Below are positions 25,645-33,345 of a DNA stretch of 64,000 bases, piece by piece (position 1 is the first letter of the stretch; the number at the start of each line of letters is the position of its first letter). The notes beneath the pieces are model-generated. The model was not told the origin of the DNA, made no database searches, and was given only the letters and a program-made list of their open reading frames with translations. This stretch comes from an uncultured Bacilli bacterium (lineage in GTDB: Bacteria > Bacillota_I > Bacilli_A > RF39 > UBA660): positions 1-64,000 of the forward strand of contig CALVOZ010000003.1 of assembly GCA_944350495.1 (NCBI GenBank), read 5' to 3'. Position numbers and translations under genes: made by a program.

Positions 25645-26355
25645 ATGCAAAGATATTTTGCAAAAGAAAAAATAAACGATGAATTTATTTTACAGGATGA
25701 TGATCTTTATCACATTAAAACTGTAATGCGGATGAAAAACGGTGGACAAGTTGAAGTAGTATATGAAAACAATGTATATTTATGTAATTTAAATATTGAT
25801 TCAAGTATACATATTATAGTTGATTCAATTTTAGAAAAACGAGAAAATAATGAGCCCGAAGTTATTTTGGTTTTGCCATTTTTAAAAGAGCAAAAAATAG
25901 ATTTGATTTTACAAAAAGGAACAGAATTAGGTATTAATAAATTTATATTTATTGAAACCGAAAGAACGATTGTAAAAGTAGATGAAAAAAAAGAACAAAG
26001 TAAGCTTGATAGATGGTCAAGAATTTGTAAAGAGGCGAGTGAACAATCAATGCGTACAGATATCCCTACAGTCGAAATATTAAGGGATAAAGAGGCTTTA
26101 GGGCAAATGGACGGGTTAAAACTTTTGTGTAGTACGAAAGAAAGAGATAAAACAATAAAAAATTTTTTGAAAAATAACACTAAATGTGATAAAATTATCT
26201 TAATGATAGGTCCAGAGGGTGGATTGTCATCAAAAGAGGAAATGTACTTTGAGAATAAGGGGTTTGCCAAAATTACGTTAGGAACTCAAATTATGAGAGT
26301 TGAGACGGTTCCAATCTTTTTGGCAAGTATAATTCGTTATGAATATATGGAGTGA
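25645..26355 (+). CDS. rsmE: 16S rRNA m3U1498 methyltransferase
   Basis: The 236-residue SPOUT methyltransferase modifies U1498 of 16S rRNA. It has the N-terminal PUA-like part (QRYFAKEKI, HHIKTVMRMKNGGQVEVV-like region) and the trefoil-knot motifs LPFLKEQKIDLILQKGTELGI, ARICKEASEQSMR-like segment and MIGPEGGLSSKEE, followed by LGTQIMRVETV. GGGGTGA precedes the ATG. Length is normal. The following gene's RBS (GGAGTGA) overlaps its last codons, so translation is coupled. Confidence 0.92.
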   Translation: MQRYFAKEKINDEFILQDDDLYHIKTVMRMKNGGQVEVVYENNVYLCNLNIDSSIHIIVDSILEKRENNEPEVILVLPFLKEQKIDLILQKGTELGINKFIFIETERTIVKVDEKKEQSKLDRWSRICKEASEQSMRTDIPTVEILRDKEALGQMDGLKLLCSTKERDKTIKNFLKNNTKCDKIILMIGPEGGLSSKEEMYFENKGFAKITLGTQIMRVETVPIFLASIIRYEYME

Positions 26356-26359
26356 TTAT

Positions 26360-27673
26360 ATGGGAAAGATACTAGATATTATTATTGGTAATAAAATTCT
26401 TTTTGCTGCGATTATAATAGTTTTAGTTGCTGTTTTAGTTTTTTTAATTATTTCTATTTTTAAGTCATTAAAGCCAAGTAAACGTAAAATTCCTATTTAT
26501 GAGGAAATAGATGAAAATGCTGAATTAAAAGATGCTAAAGAAGAAGACATTATTGAAAAGCCAAATATGAACGAAAAGAAAACTGATAAAGAAGAAAGAA
26601 AAGTTGAAGAAGAAACTATTGATAAATCAGTAGAAGAAGAAACTGACGACAATCAAGGCGAGGCAAAAGAAAAGGACGGAGAAAAAAAAGATATTTTCGA
26701 AGAAACTGAAGTGGAAGAAACTGAAGAGCAAAATGAACCAGTTGAAGAAGTAGAGGAAGAACCATACTTCGATGATGCAACTTTAAGAGAAGAGCTAGAG
26801 AAAATTGATGATAAGGAAATTGAAGAACGTATTGATGAAGAACATAAAAAAAATATCGATGAAGAAATCAAGGACAACGACAATGAAGAAATAAAAGAAA
26901 TATTAACAGAAATGAAAGATAATAAAGAAGTTGATCCTGAAGAAGTCGTTAGAAACTTTGAAGAAGAACAAGAGGCTCAATCAATTATTAGCTATCAAGA
27001 ATTAGTTAATGTTGTTAAAAATCGTGAAAATGATTTTGATGATGAGTTAGAATCGAGACCATTAACAACAGTTTCTGATTTTATTAAAAAGGATAAATCT
27101 TCGACTGTAGAACCAGAAGAAAATGTTCTTGCGATGATTGAAAAATTAGATAAAAATAGTAAAAAGAAAACTGGTGAAGATTTAGATAGTATTGAGGAAT
27201 TAGTTAAAGATAAAAAGGAAACTTTAGAGTCAAAAGTAGAAGAAATTGAAACATTAGAAGTTCCAGTTAAGAAAGAAAAAAAGTCAGTTAAACAAGATTC
27301 TTTAGCTGAAATTCCAGATGAGGGAAAATTTAAGAAAACTGAGGTTATATCTCCAGTATATGGAAGAATTAAAGAAAAGAATAAAATTGATTATCCAAAA
27401 GTTGAAAAATTTAGTCGTGGTGCTAAAAAGAAAACTGATGATCAAAAATTAGATGATGAATTAATGCAAGCTGTTATGCCAGATTTCAGTAGTTTAACTA
27501 ATAAAGTAAAAGAAACTGAAAAAATAGAATTGTTTGATGATTTATCAGATAAAAAAGAAACGAAAAAGGCGGTTAAAGAGATAAATAAGGAAGAAGAGAT
27601 TGAATCTTTATCGGCTATTTCTAAGAATGAAGATTTTCTTAAAGCATTGAAAGATTTTCGTGATAGTTTATAA
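26360..27673 (+). CDS. Acidic, low-complexity membrane-anchored protein
   Basis: The ATG at 26360 is chosen because GGAGTGA lies upstream; the in-frame start at 26339 is inside rsmE. The 437-residue protein has one membrane helix (about 10-33) and then about 400 cytoplasmic residues dominated by Glu, Lys and Asp with heptad-like stretches (for example EEVEEEPYFDDATLREELEKIDDKEIEER). The C-terminus ends in a short hydrophobic-charged patch, SLSAISKNEDFLKALKDFRDSL. No enzymatic motif is seen. It could be a scaffold or division-associated protein of the ZipA/EzrA kind, but this is only a shape resemblance. The CDS overlaps the end of an operon and runs into a terminator. Confidence 0.6.
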   Translation: MGKILDIIIGNKILFAAIIIVLVAVLVFLIISIFKSLKPSKRKIPIYEEIDENAELKDAKEEDIIEKPNMNEKKTDKEERKVEEETIDKSVEEETDDNQGEAKEKDGEKKDIFEETEVEETEEQNEPVEEVEEEPYFDDATLREELEKIDDKEIEERIDEEHKKNIDEEIKDNDNEEIKEILTEMKDNKEVDPEEVVRNFEEEQEAQSIISYQELVNVVKNRENDFDDELESRPLTTVSDFIKKDKSSTVEPEENVLAMIEKLDKNSKKKTGEDLDSIEELVKDKKETLESKVEEIETLEVPVKKEKKSVKQDSLAEIPDEGKFKKTEVISPVYGRIKEKNKIDYPKVEKFSRGAKKKTDDQKLDDELMQAVMPDFSSLTNKVKETEKIELFDDLSDKKETKKAVKEINKEEEIESLSAISKNEDFLKALKDFRDSL

Positions 27674-27698
27674 GCCTATGTTATAGGCTTATTTTTTT
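27671..27698 (+). terminator. Intrinsic terminator
   Basis: AAGCCTAT pairs with ATAGGCTT around GTT and is followed by T7. It lies directly before the mtaB ribosome site. Confidence 0.8.
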
Positions 27699-27709
27699 AG
27701 GAGGTATTT

Positions 27710-28990
27710 ATGAATTTTAAAATATGTACATTAGGATGCAAAGTAAATACATATGAATCAAATGTTATGAGAGATAAATTATTGAATGCTGGATATGTTG
27801 AAGCTGTTGATGAAATTGCTGATATTTATATAATTAACACTTGTACTGTGACTGATACTAGTGCTCATAAATCACTAAAGATGGTGAGACAATGTATTAG
27901 AAAAAATAGTGATGCTATTATTGTAGTCACAGGATGTATGTCACAAGTAGAGCCTGAACGTGCTAATATCGAAGGGGTTTCTATTATTTTGGGTAATCAA
28001 TATAAAAGTGATATTATCAATATTTTAGAAGAGTATAAAAATAATAATAAACAAATTATAAAAGTAGATAATATTATGAATGCCCCATTCGAGCATATGG
28101 TTTTAAATAATTTTAATAGGACTAGAGCTTTTATTAAAATTGAAGATGGTTGCGAAAACTATTGCAGTTATTGTATTATTCCATACGCAAGAGGTAAAGT
28201 AAGAAGTAAAGATCCTAGTGTTGTTATAGATGAAATAACTAAATTAGTAAATGATGGTCATCGTGAAGTCGTTTTAACTGGTATTCATACTGGACATTAT
28301 GGTGGAGATTTAAAGAATTATAACTTTGCCAATTTATTAACTGATATATTAAAAATAGATGGTTTAGAACGTCTTAGAATATCTTCTATCGAGATTACAG
28401 AGATAGATGATAATATTTTAAATATTTTAAAAAATTCAAATGTAATAGTTGATCATTTACATATTCCAATTCAAAGTGGTTCTGAAGATATATTAAAACT
28501 TATGAATCGTAAATATGATAAGGAATATTTTATTAATAAAGTAAAGCAAATAAGGGCTATTAGACCAAATATATCATTATCAACTGATTTAATAGTAGGT
28601 TTTCCTGGGGAAACAGATGAATTATTTAAAGAAACTATTCAAACTGTTAAACAAATTAAATTCAGTAAAATACATGTTTTCCCTTTTTCATTAAGAAAGG
28701 GAACAAATGCTGAATCAATGCCTAATCATTTAGATGAAACTACTAAAAAAGTTAGAGTAAAAGAAATGATTGATATTAGTAAGCAATTAGAAATTGAATA
28801 TATGATGAAATTTATTGGTCAAGAGATGACTTTTATACCTGAAAAACATGAAGCTGGTTATTTAATTGGTCATACTGGTAACTATTTGTTGATTAAAGCA
28901 AAAAGTAATTGTATGACTCATGATTCACTAGAAATTAAAATTAATAAGGTTGATTATCCTTACTGTATTGCAGAAGTCATTAATGTTTAA
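27710..28990 (+). CDS. mtaB: tRNA t6A37 methylthiotransferase
   Basis: The 426-residue radical-SAM methylthiotransferase adds a methylthio group to t6A37 of tRNAs reading ANN codons. Its N-terminal cluster cysteines appear in CTLGCKVNTYESN, INTCTVT and TGCMSQ; the radical-SAM cluster is CENYCSYC (Cys148, 152, 155), followed by the barrel and a C-terminal TRAM-like segment. The NTYESN opening and overall length favour MtaB over MiaB or RimO. AGGAGG precedes the ATG. The gene stands alone between a terminator and the VirD4-like gene. Confidence 0.9.
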   Translation: MNFKICTLGCKVNTYESNVMRDKLLNAGYVEAVDEIADIYIINTCTVTDTSAHKSLKMVRQCIRKNSDAIIVVTGCMSQVEPERANIEGVSIILGNQYKSDIINILEEYKNNNKQIIKVDNIMNAPFEHMVLNNFNRTRAFIKIEDGCENYCSYCIIPYARGKVRSKDPSVVIDEITKLVNDGHREVVLTGIHTGHYGGDLKNYNFANLLTDILKIDGLERLRISSIEITEIDDNILNILKNSNVIVDHLHIPIQSGSEDILKLMNRKYDKEYFINKVKQIRAIRPNISLSTDLIVGFPGETDELFKETIQTVKQIKFSKIHVFPFSLRKGTNAESMPNHLDETTKKVRVKEMIDISKQLEIEYMMKFIGQEMTFIPEKHEAGYLIGHTGNYLLIKAKSNCMTHDSLEIKINKVDYPYCIAEVINV

Positions 28991-29039
28991 GAAAATTATA
29001 AATTTTTAAGTTATGATTAATACATAAGGAGGGAAAAAA

Positions 29040-30548
29040 ATGACAAAATATTATTCAAAATGGTTAGATGATATTAAAGATATTCGCGATGTAGAGTTAA
29101 TAAAATATAATGAAAAGATTAGTAAATCAGGATTACCTTTAAAAGTTGTTCAAGATAAAATGTATATAGACACATCAAATGTAACAACAATGGTAATTGG
29201 TTCAGCAGGGAGTGGTAAAACCCAAGCAACGGTTTTACCAATGTTAAATTTGATTAAGAATGCTGGGGAATCAGTATTGTTATGTGATACAAATGGTGAA
29301 ATATATAAGCATAGTGTGAATGTTTTTAAAAGCGCTGGTTATAAAACTATAGTAATAGATTTTAAAAATTCATATTTAGGTGATTATTGGAATCCGCTGT
29401 TTTATCCATATCAACTTTATAAAAATGGTAAAAAAGATGAAACAATTAAATTGTTAAACGATTTATCTAGAACTTTATTGCACGAGGAAAGTACTAGTGA
29501 TCCATTTTGGGAGATAACTGCTAGTGATTATTTTACAGGATTATGTTTAGGATTGTTTCAATATGGTAAAGAAGATGAAATAAATATTAATAGTATTGGA
29601 AAAATGCTAAATGATGGTAATGAAAAAATTGGAATATCAACATACGCTAAAGAATTCTTTAAAGGATTAGATGATCAAGAGGCTATGTATTCAGCATCAA
29701 CTACTCTTAATGCTCCAAACGAAACTAGAGGAAGCATCTTAGCAGTTTTAAGACAAAAGCTTAATGTCTATTTAGCTCGTGAATCACTAAATCAAATGTT
29801 ATCAAAGACAAACTTTGATATTCAAGATATTCGTAATAAATATATAATTTATTTAGTCTTACCGGAAAATAATAAATCAATTTATCCTTTAGTAAATGCT
29901 TTAATTGAACAAGTTTATGATGTTTTAAGTAACTCTAATTATGATTTTAGATTTAATTATATTTTAGATGATTTTGATTCATTAAGTCCTATTAATAACT
30001 TAGATGTAATGGTTTCATCAGCAAGAAGTAAGAATATTAAAATAACTTTATTATGCCGCAGTTATCGTAGTTTATATGATAAATATGGGAAACAGTTAGC
30101 AGAAGTAATTATTAATTCTATTGGCGAAATATTGTATTTAATTACTGATGACCGTGAAACTGCTGAAAAAATTTCTTTACAATGTGGTAATAAGGATGAT
30201 CACCAAAAATTAATTAGTGCTGATGAGTTGCTTAGACTATCAACTTGGGAAGCAATAATGCTAAAAACTAGATATATGCCAGTTCGTTTAAAATTAACAC
30301 CTAATTATAAAATTGAGTGGAATAATGTCGAAGAAGAATCTTCTATTCCAAGTCGTGAAAAAATTAATATTAATGTATTTGATATGAAAAAATTTGTTAA
30401 ATACTCTGAAAGTGATATTGATGATTTAATTAAAAAAATAGATTCTAAGATTGAAGAATTAGATTCCAATGAATCTAAAACTGTTATTGAAAAGCCAATT
30501 AAGAAGATAGAAATATTGAAAGATAAAGTAATTATTTATTATGAATAA
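29040..30548 (+). CDS. VirD4/TraG-like type IV coupling ATPase (orphan)
   Basis: The 502-residue protein has the type IV coupling layout: Walker A GSAGSGKTQ (from residue 54), SVLLCDTNGEIYKHS, the WNPLFYP segment, DPFWEITASDYFTGLCLGLFQYG, and Walker B YILDDFDS near 310 with VSSARSKNIKITLLCRSYRSL after it. This RecA-like fold normally feeds DNA or protein into a type IV secretion or conjugation channel. There are no N-terminal membrane helices, unlike VirD4 and TraG, and no relaxase, VirB4 or channel gene is nearby. It could be a soluble TcpA-like or DNA-translocating motor. AAGGAGG precedes the ATG and a terminator follows. Confidence 0.75.
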   Translation: MTKYYSKWLDDIKDIRDVELIKYNEKISKSGLPLKVVQDKMYIDTSNVTTMVIGSAGSGKTQATVLPMLNLIKNAGESVLLCDTNGEIYKHSVNVFKSAGYKTIVIDFKNSYLGDYWNPLFYPYQLYKNGKKDETIKLLNDLSRTLLHEESTSDPFWEITASDYFTGLCLGLFQYGKEDEININSIGKMLNDGNEKIGISTYAKEFFKGLDDQEAMYSASTTLNAPNETRGSILAVLRQKLNVYLARESLNQMLSKTNFDIQDIRNKYIIYLVLPENNKSIYPLVNALIEQVYDVLSNSNYDFRFNYILDDFDSLSPINNLDVMVSSARSKNIKITLLCRSYRSLYDKYGKQLAEVIINSIGEILYLITDDRETAEKISLQCGNKDDHQKLISADELLRLSTWEAIMLKTRYMPVRLKLTPNYKIEWNNVEEESSIPSREKININVFDMKKFVKYSESDIDDLIKKIDSKIEELDSNESKTVIEKPIKKIEILKDKVIIYYE

Positions 30549-30568
30549 AAGGTCAATAGACCTTTTTA
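30547..30568 (+). terminator. Intrinsic terminator
   Basis: AAAAGGTC pairs with GACCTTTT around AATA and is followed by T and ATTTT. Confidence 0.75.
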
Positions 30569-30661
30569 TTTTGCAAGATATTCTATTTTGTGGTAAAATA
30601 CCACTAATGTTTAAGAAATATTATCTATTATCATATAAAATTTATATTGAGGGGGATTTTT

Positions 30662-31198
30662 ATGGGACAAGAAGGTATTGTTCTAAATATTATTGATTAT
30701 TTAGATGAAAATTTAACGGAAGAAATAACAATTGATAGTATTGCTGGTAGATTCCATTTTAATCGTTTTTATTTGATGAAGATGTTTAAAAAAGTAACTG
30801 GTATAACAATTTTAGAATATGTTAATCAAAAAAAGATCGAAAGTAGTCTAAATGATATTGTTAATACTGATGATAAAATATTAAAAATAGCCCTTAATCA
30901 CGGATTTAATTCACAAGAATATTATTCAGAGATATTTACAAAAGTATTAGGTATTAGTCCAACAGAATTTCGAAAAAGTGCTCCCATAGATCCTAAAACA
31001 TTATATATGGAGGATAGAGATATGACAAGACTTGAACAAATTCAAAGTGAAATTCAATTATTAAAGGATTTACGTGCTGGTTTAGTAGCGCAACAACCAA
31101 TACTTCAACAACAAAATGTAAAATCAAAAGTTGTACGCTCTAGCAAGCCAAAGGTATATCAATTATCAGGAAATAGAAATTTTAATCGTGCTGCATAA
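30662..31198 (+). CDS. Short AraC-type HTH regulator
   Basis: The ATG at 30662 has GAGGGGG upstream; the TTG-started extension from 30647 is excluded because it runs through that site. The 178-residue product begins directly with the paired AraC helix-turn-helix (IDSIAGRFHFNRFYLMKMFKKVTG, then ILKIALNHGFNSQEYYSEIFTKVLGISPTEFR), so the usual N-terminal ligand domain is missing. A coiled region (MTRLEQIQSEIQLLKDLRAGL) and a basic tail follow. It may read its signal through protein contacts, like SoxS or MarA, but the C-terminal extension differs from them. No divergent target gene is present. Confidence 0.85.
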   Translation: MGQEGIVLNIIDYLDENLTEEITIDSIAGRFHFNRFYLMKMFKKVTGITILEYVNQKKIESSLNDIVNTDDKILKIALNHGFNSQEYYSEIFTKVLGISPTEFRKSAPIDPKTLYMEDRDMTRLEQIQSEIQLLKDLRAGLVAQQPILQQQNVKSKVVRSSKPKVYQLSGNRNFNRAA

Positions 31199-31222
31199 AA
31201 AGGATTTTGTCCTTTTTATTTT
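31197..31222 (+). terminator. Intrinsic terminator after AraC-type gene
   Basis: AAAAAGGA pairs with TCCTTTTT, followed by ATTTTTT. Confidence 0.7.
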
Positions 31223-31236
31223 TTAATAGCGTAAGT

Positions 31237-31265
31237 TTGACATTTACTAATTTATTTAGTATAAT
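31237..31265 (+). promoter_or_regulatory. Perfect consensus sigma-A promoter
   Basis: TTGACA at 31237-31242, a 17-base spacer, and TATAAT at 31260-31265. It lies 24 bases upstream of the ATG at 31290 and should make this hypothetical gene strongly expressed. Confidence 0.88.
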
Positions 31266-31289
31266 ACGTCTTATCTAAGGGGGGGTATT

Positions 31290-32279
31290 ATGAAAAAAAT
31301 GAAAAATACAAGAAAAGATGAAAGAGAACAACAACCATCTGCTGGAGGAATTCATTTAGGCCATATAAATGTAGATGGACTTGAAAATGCTGGGAAACAT
31401 GTTGATATGAAAGGTAGTAGTAAATTCAATTTTAAAAAAATAATTATAACTATTGTTTTAATTGCTACCGGCGCAGCAACTTTAATTAATGGAATACCAC
31501 ACTATAATAAATATTTAAATACACCGGATATTCCTTATAGTATTGAAGATACTATATCACTTAATTCAGATAGTATATTTATTGATGAACTATGTGCAAA
31601 TGGAGAAAATTCTATATTATTAGAACAGGTAGGAAATATTGAATTATATTTACAAATGTCAACTAAATTAGACGAATTACATTTAGAACGTTATACTGAA
31701 AATGTGACACCTGTAGAAGAAACAGAGAATTTTGAAAATGATTTAGAAACTAAGTATCAATCATTTGTAGCATTGGTTGCCCAAACAGACAAAGACATTT
31801 TATCACAAGATGCTATTAAATTACATCAATTAGCAGCAGAGTTAAATGGCTATAAAAAAATTGTAGATAGTAAGATTACTACAGAAGGCTATAGTATTTT
31901 ATCTAAATTTGGTATTTTAGTTGTTAAATCATCATTATTATCGGGTTCAGGAATGAGTTATACAAACATTGAGAATTCAAGAATTCCATGGGAATCTGAA
32001 GAATATGTAATTAATTATACAGATCCATCAACAGGAAAAGAATTTGTAACAAGCGTTCCAGCAGTATCAATAATTCATAGAGTAATGGAATGTGTATATG
32101 ATGCTCAGTCATTAGAAGATGTGGCTGAAGAAGAATTATCATTGCCAACTGTAAAAAAAGATTTAAATAAATTCTTAAATTATATCAAGGTTGCAATGTT
32201 TAGTAGATATGAAAACAATGGATCATTAAAAAGCACTGTTAATTACGATGAAATAAGAGAAAAAGTAAAAACAAAATAA
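31290..32279 (+). CDS. Hypothetical membrane protein with extracytoplasmic domain
   Basis: The 329-residue protein has a charged cytoplasmic N-terminus of about 48 residues (with GGIHLGHINVDGLENAGKH), one membrane helix (about 50-68), then a 260-residue mostly helical outer domain rich in Glu, Leu and Ser. No catalytic motif or family is recognised. An unusually strong promoter and RBS (GGGGGG) suggest high expression. It ends in an intrinsic terminator immediately upstream of the IS30 element, so the insertion lies between genes and does not break this one. Confidence 0.65.
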   Translation: MKKMKNTRKDEREQQPSAGGIHLGHINVDGLENAGKHVDMKGSSKFNFKKIIITIVLIATGAATLINGIPHYNKYLNTPDIPYSIEDTISLNSDSIFIDELCANGENSILLEQVGNIELYLQMSTKLDELHLERYTENVTPVEETENFENDLETKYQSFVALVAQTDKDILSQDAIKLHQLAAELNGYKKIVDSKITTEGYSILSKFGILVVKSSLLSGSGMSYTNIENSRIPWESEEYVINYTDPSTGKEFVTSVPAVSIIHRVMECVYDAQSLEDVAEEELSLPTVKKDLNKFLNYIKVAMFSRYENNGSLKSTVNYDEIREKVKTK

Positions 32280-32301
32280 AAACTACCATTAAGTAGTTTT
32301 T
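32278..32301 (+). terminator. Intrinsic terminator before the IS30 element
   Basis: AAAAACTAC pairs with GTAGTTTTT around CATTAA. Confidence 0.8.
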
Positions 32302-32323
32302 CTTAAATTAAAATTTCAACCGC

Positions 32324-32344
32324 ACCACAAAGGTGTGGTTTTTT
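32324..32344 (+). terminator. Terminator-like hairpin inside the left end of the IS
   Basis: ACCACA pairs with TGTGGT and is followed by T5 (T6 with the last stem base). It overlaps the left inverted repeat and would block read-through transcription from outside into the transposase gene. Confidence 0.65.
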
Positions 32345-32384
32345 GATACACTAAAAGAGCCCACCCGGCAAGGAGGACTCATAA

Positions 32385-33293
32385 ATGAATTATACCCAAT
32401 TAACAGAAAAAAAGAAAGCCCAAATTGATATATTATTAAAACAAGGACTATCAATGAGAAAGACAGCAGAAATATTAAATATACACCATTCCACAATTTC
32501 AAGATATAAAAGAGGAATATATAGAAAAAGAAAAAAAGATATAAATAAGAAATATGAAGTATTTATTAAGTATTTGTTTGACCATTATGATAAAAAGCAT
32601 CACTCAATAGAAGTATGTATACATAATTTTAAAAAGCGATATAAAGGAGCTAGATATCCTTCTGTGCAACAAACATATAAATGGATAAGAGAAGGTAAGA
32701 TATTTTTAACAAGAGATAAACTATGCTATAAAAAACGAAGAAGTAAAAATAATAATATGATGGCACATACTGTATGGAATATGAAAAATAAAACAGTTTT
32801 GCCAATTAGATTAAGACCTAAATACATAGAAAAAAGAGATGAAATAGGCCATTTAGAAATAGATTCAATTGTTGGTTTAAAAAGTGAACAGGCGTCAATC
32901 ATATCAATAGTAGATAGATGTACAAGATATTTATGGCTTATGAAAGCAGAATATAAACAAGAATACTATGTGGCTAACTTAATATATAACTACATAATCA
33001 AAAACAATATAACAGTAAAATCAATCACAACGGATAATGGGCTAGAATTTAATGTATTAGGAATAACAGCAAAAAAACTAAGAGTAAAACTTTATAAGTG
33101 TGATCCATATTGTTCATTCCAAAGAGGAACAAACGAAAGAACGAATGCATTAGTAAGAAGATGGATACCAAAAGGAAGTTCAATGAAATTAGTTCCACAA
33201 ATTTATCTTGATGATATCTGTTTTGAAATCAATACAATGCCACGAAAAATATTTGACTTTAGGTCTTCATGTGATGTAGAATTAGATTATTAA
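32385..33293 (+). CDS. IS30-family transposase
   Basis: The 302-residue protein starts with an HTH (QLTEKKKAQIDILLKQGLSMRKTAEIL, then HHSTISRYKRG) that binds the element ends. The DDE domain shows IEIDSI-like LEIDSIVG for the first Asp, TTDNGLEFN for the second, and the signature QRGTNERTNALVRRWIPKG for Glu, then INTMPRK near the end. All three catalytic residues are present, and AAGGAGG precedes the ATG, so it looks functional. The N-terminal region lacks the long insert of some IS30 members, but the length is normal for a short form. Confidence 0.93.
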   Translation: MNYTQLTEKKKAQIDILLKQGLSMRKTAEILNIHHSTISRYKRGIYRKRKKDINKKYEVFIKYLFDHYDKKHHSIEVCIHNFKKRYKGARYPSVQQTYKWIREGKIFLTRDKLCYKKRRSKNNNMMAHTVWNMKNKTVLPIRLRPKYIEKRDEIGHLEIDSIVGLKSEQASIISIVDRCTRYLWLMKAEYKQEYYVANLIYNYIIKNNITVKSITTDNGLEFNVLGITAKKLRVKLYKCDPYCSFQRGTNERTNALVRRWIPKGSSMKLVPQIYLDDICFEINTMPRKIFDFRSSCDVELDY

Positions 33294-33322
33294 AAATGGT
33301 GCGGTTGAAATATTAAAAAAAG

Positions 33323-33345
33323 AAACTAGTATTATTTACTAGTTT
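33323..33345. terminator. Bidirectional terminator downstream of the IS
   Basis: AAACTAGT pairs with ACTAGTTT around a seven-base loop. It serves the converging zinc-ribbon gene and overlaps its stop. Confidence 0.75.

Larger units (their letters stand above)
32313..33311 (+). mobile_element. IS30-family insertion sequence, intact
   Basis: A 15-base perfect inverted repeat bounds the element: ATTTCAACCGCACCA at 32313-32327 and its reverse complement at 33297-33311. The bases immediately outside both ends are ATTAAA (32307-32312 and 33312-33317), a probable target-site duplication. The element is 999 bases with one complete transposase gene, and a terminator hairpin sits inside its left end. 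Intact ends and a complete gene suggest recent transposition, but only one copy is in the window. Confidence 0.9.

Noticed and set aside
25710-26270. 186-codon open frame on the minus strand
   Set aside because: It mirrors rsmE, whose motifs and RBS are clear; it has no RBS and shows the Ser/Ile/Phe-rich composition of an antisense frame of AT-rich coding DNA.
29040-32279. Integrated conjugative element
   Set aside because: Only one coupling ATPase is present; there is no relaxase, integrase, attachment repeat or channel gene.
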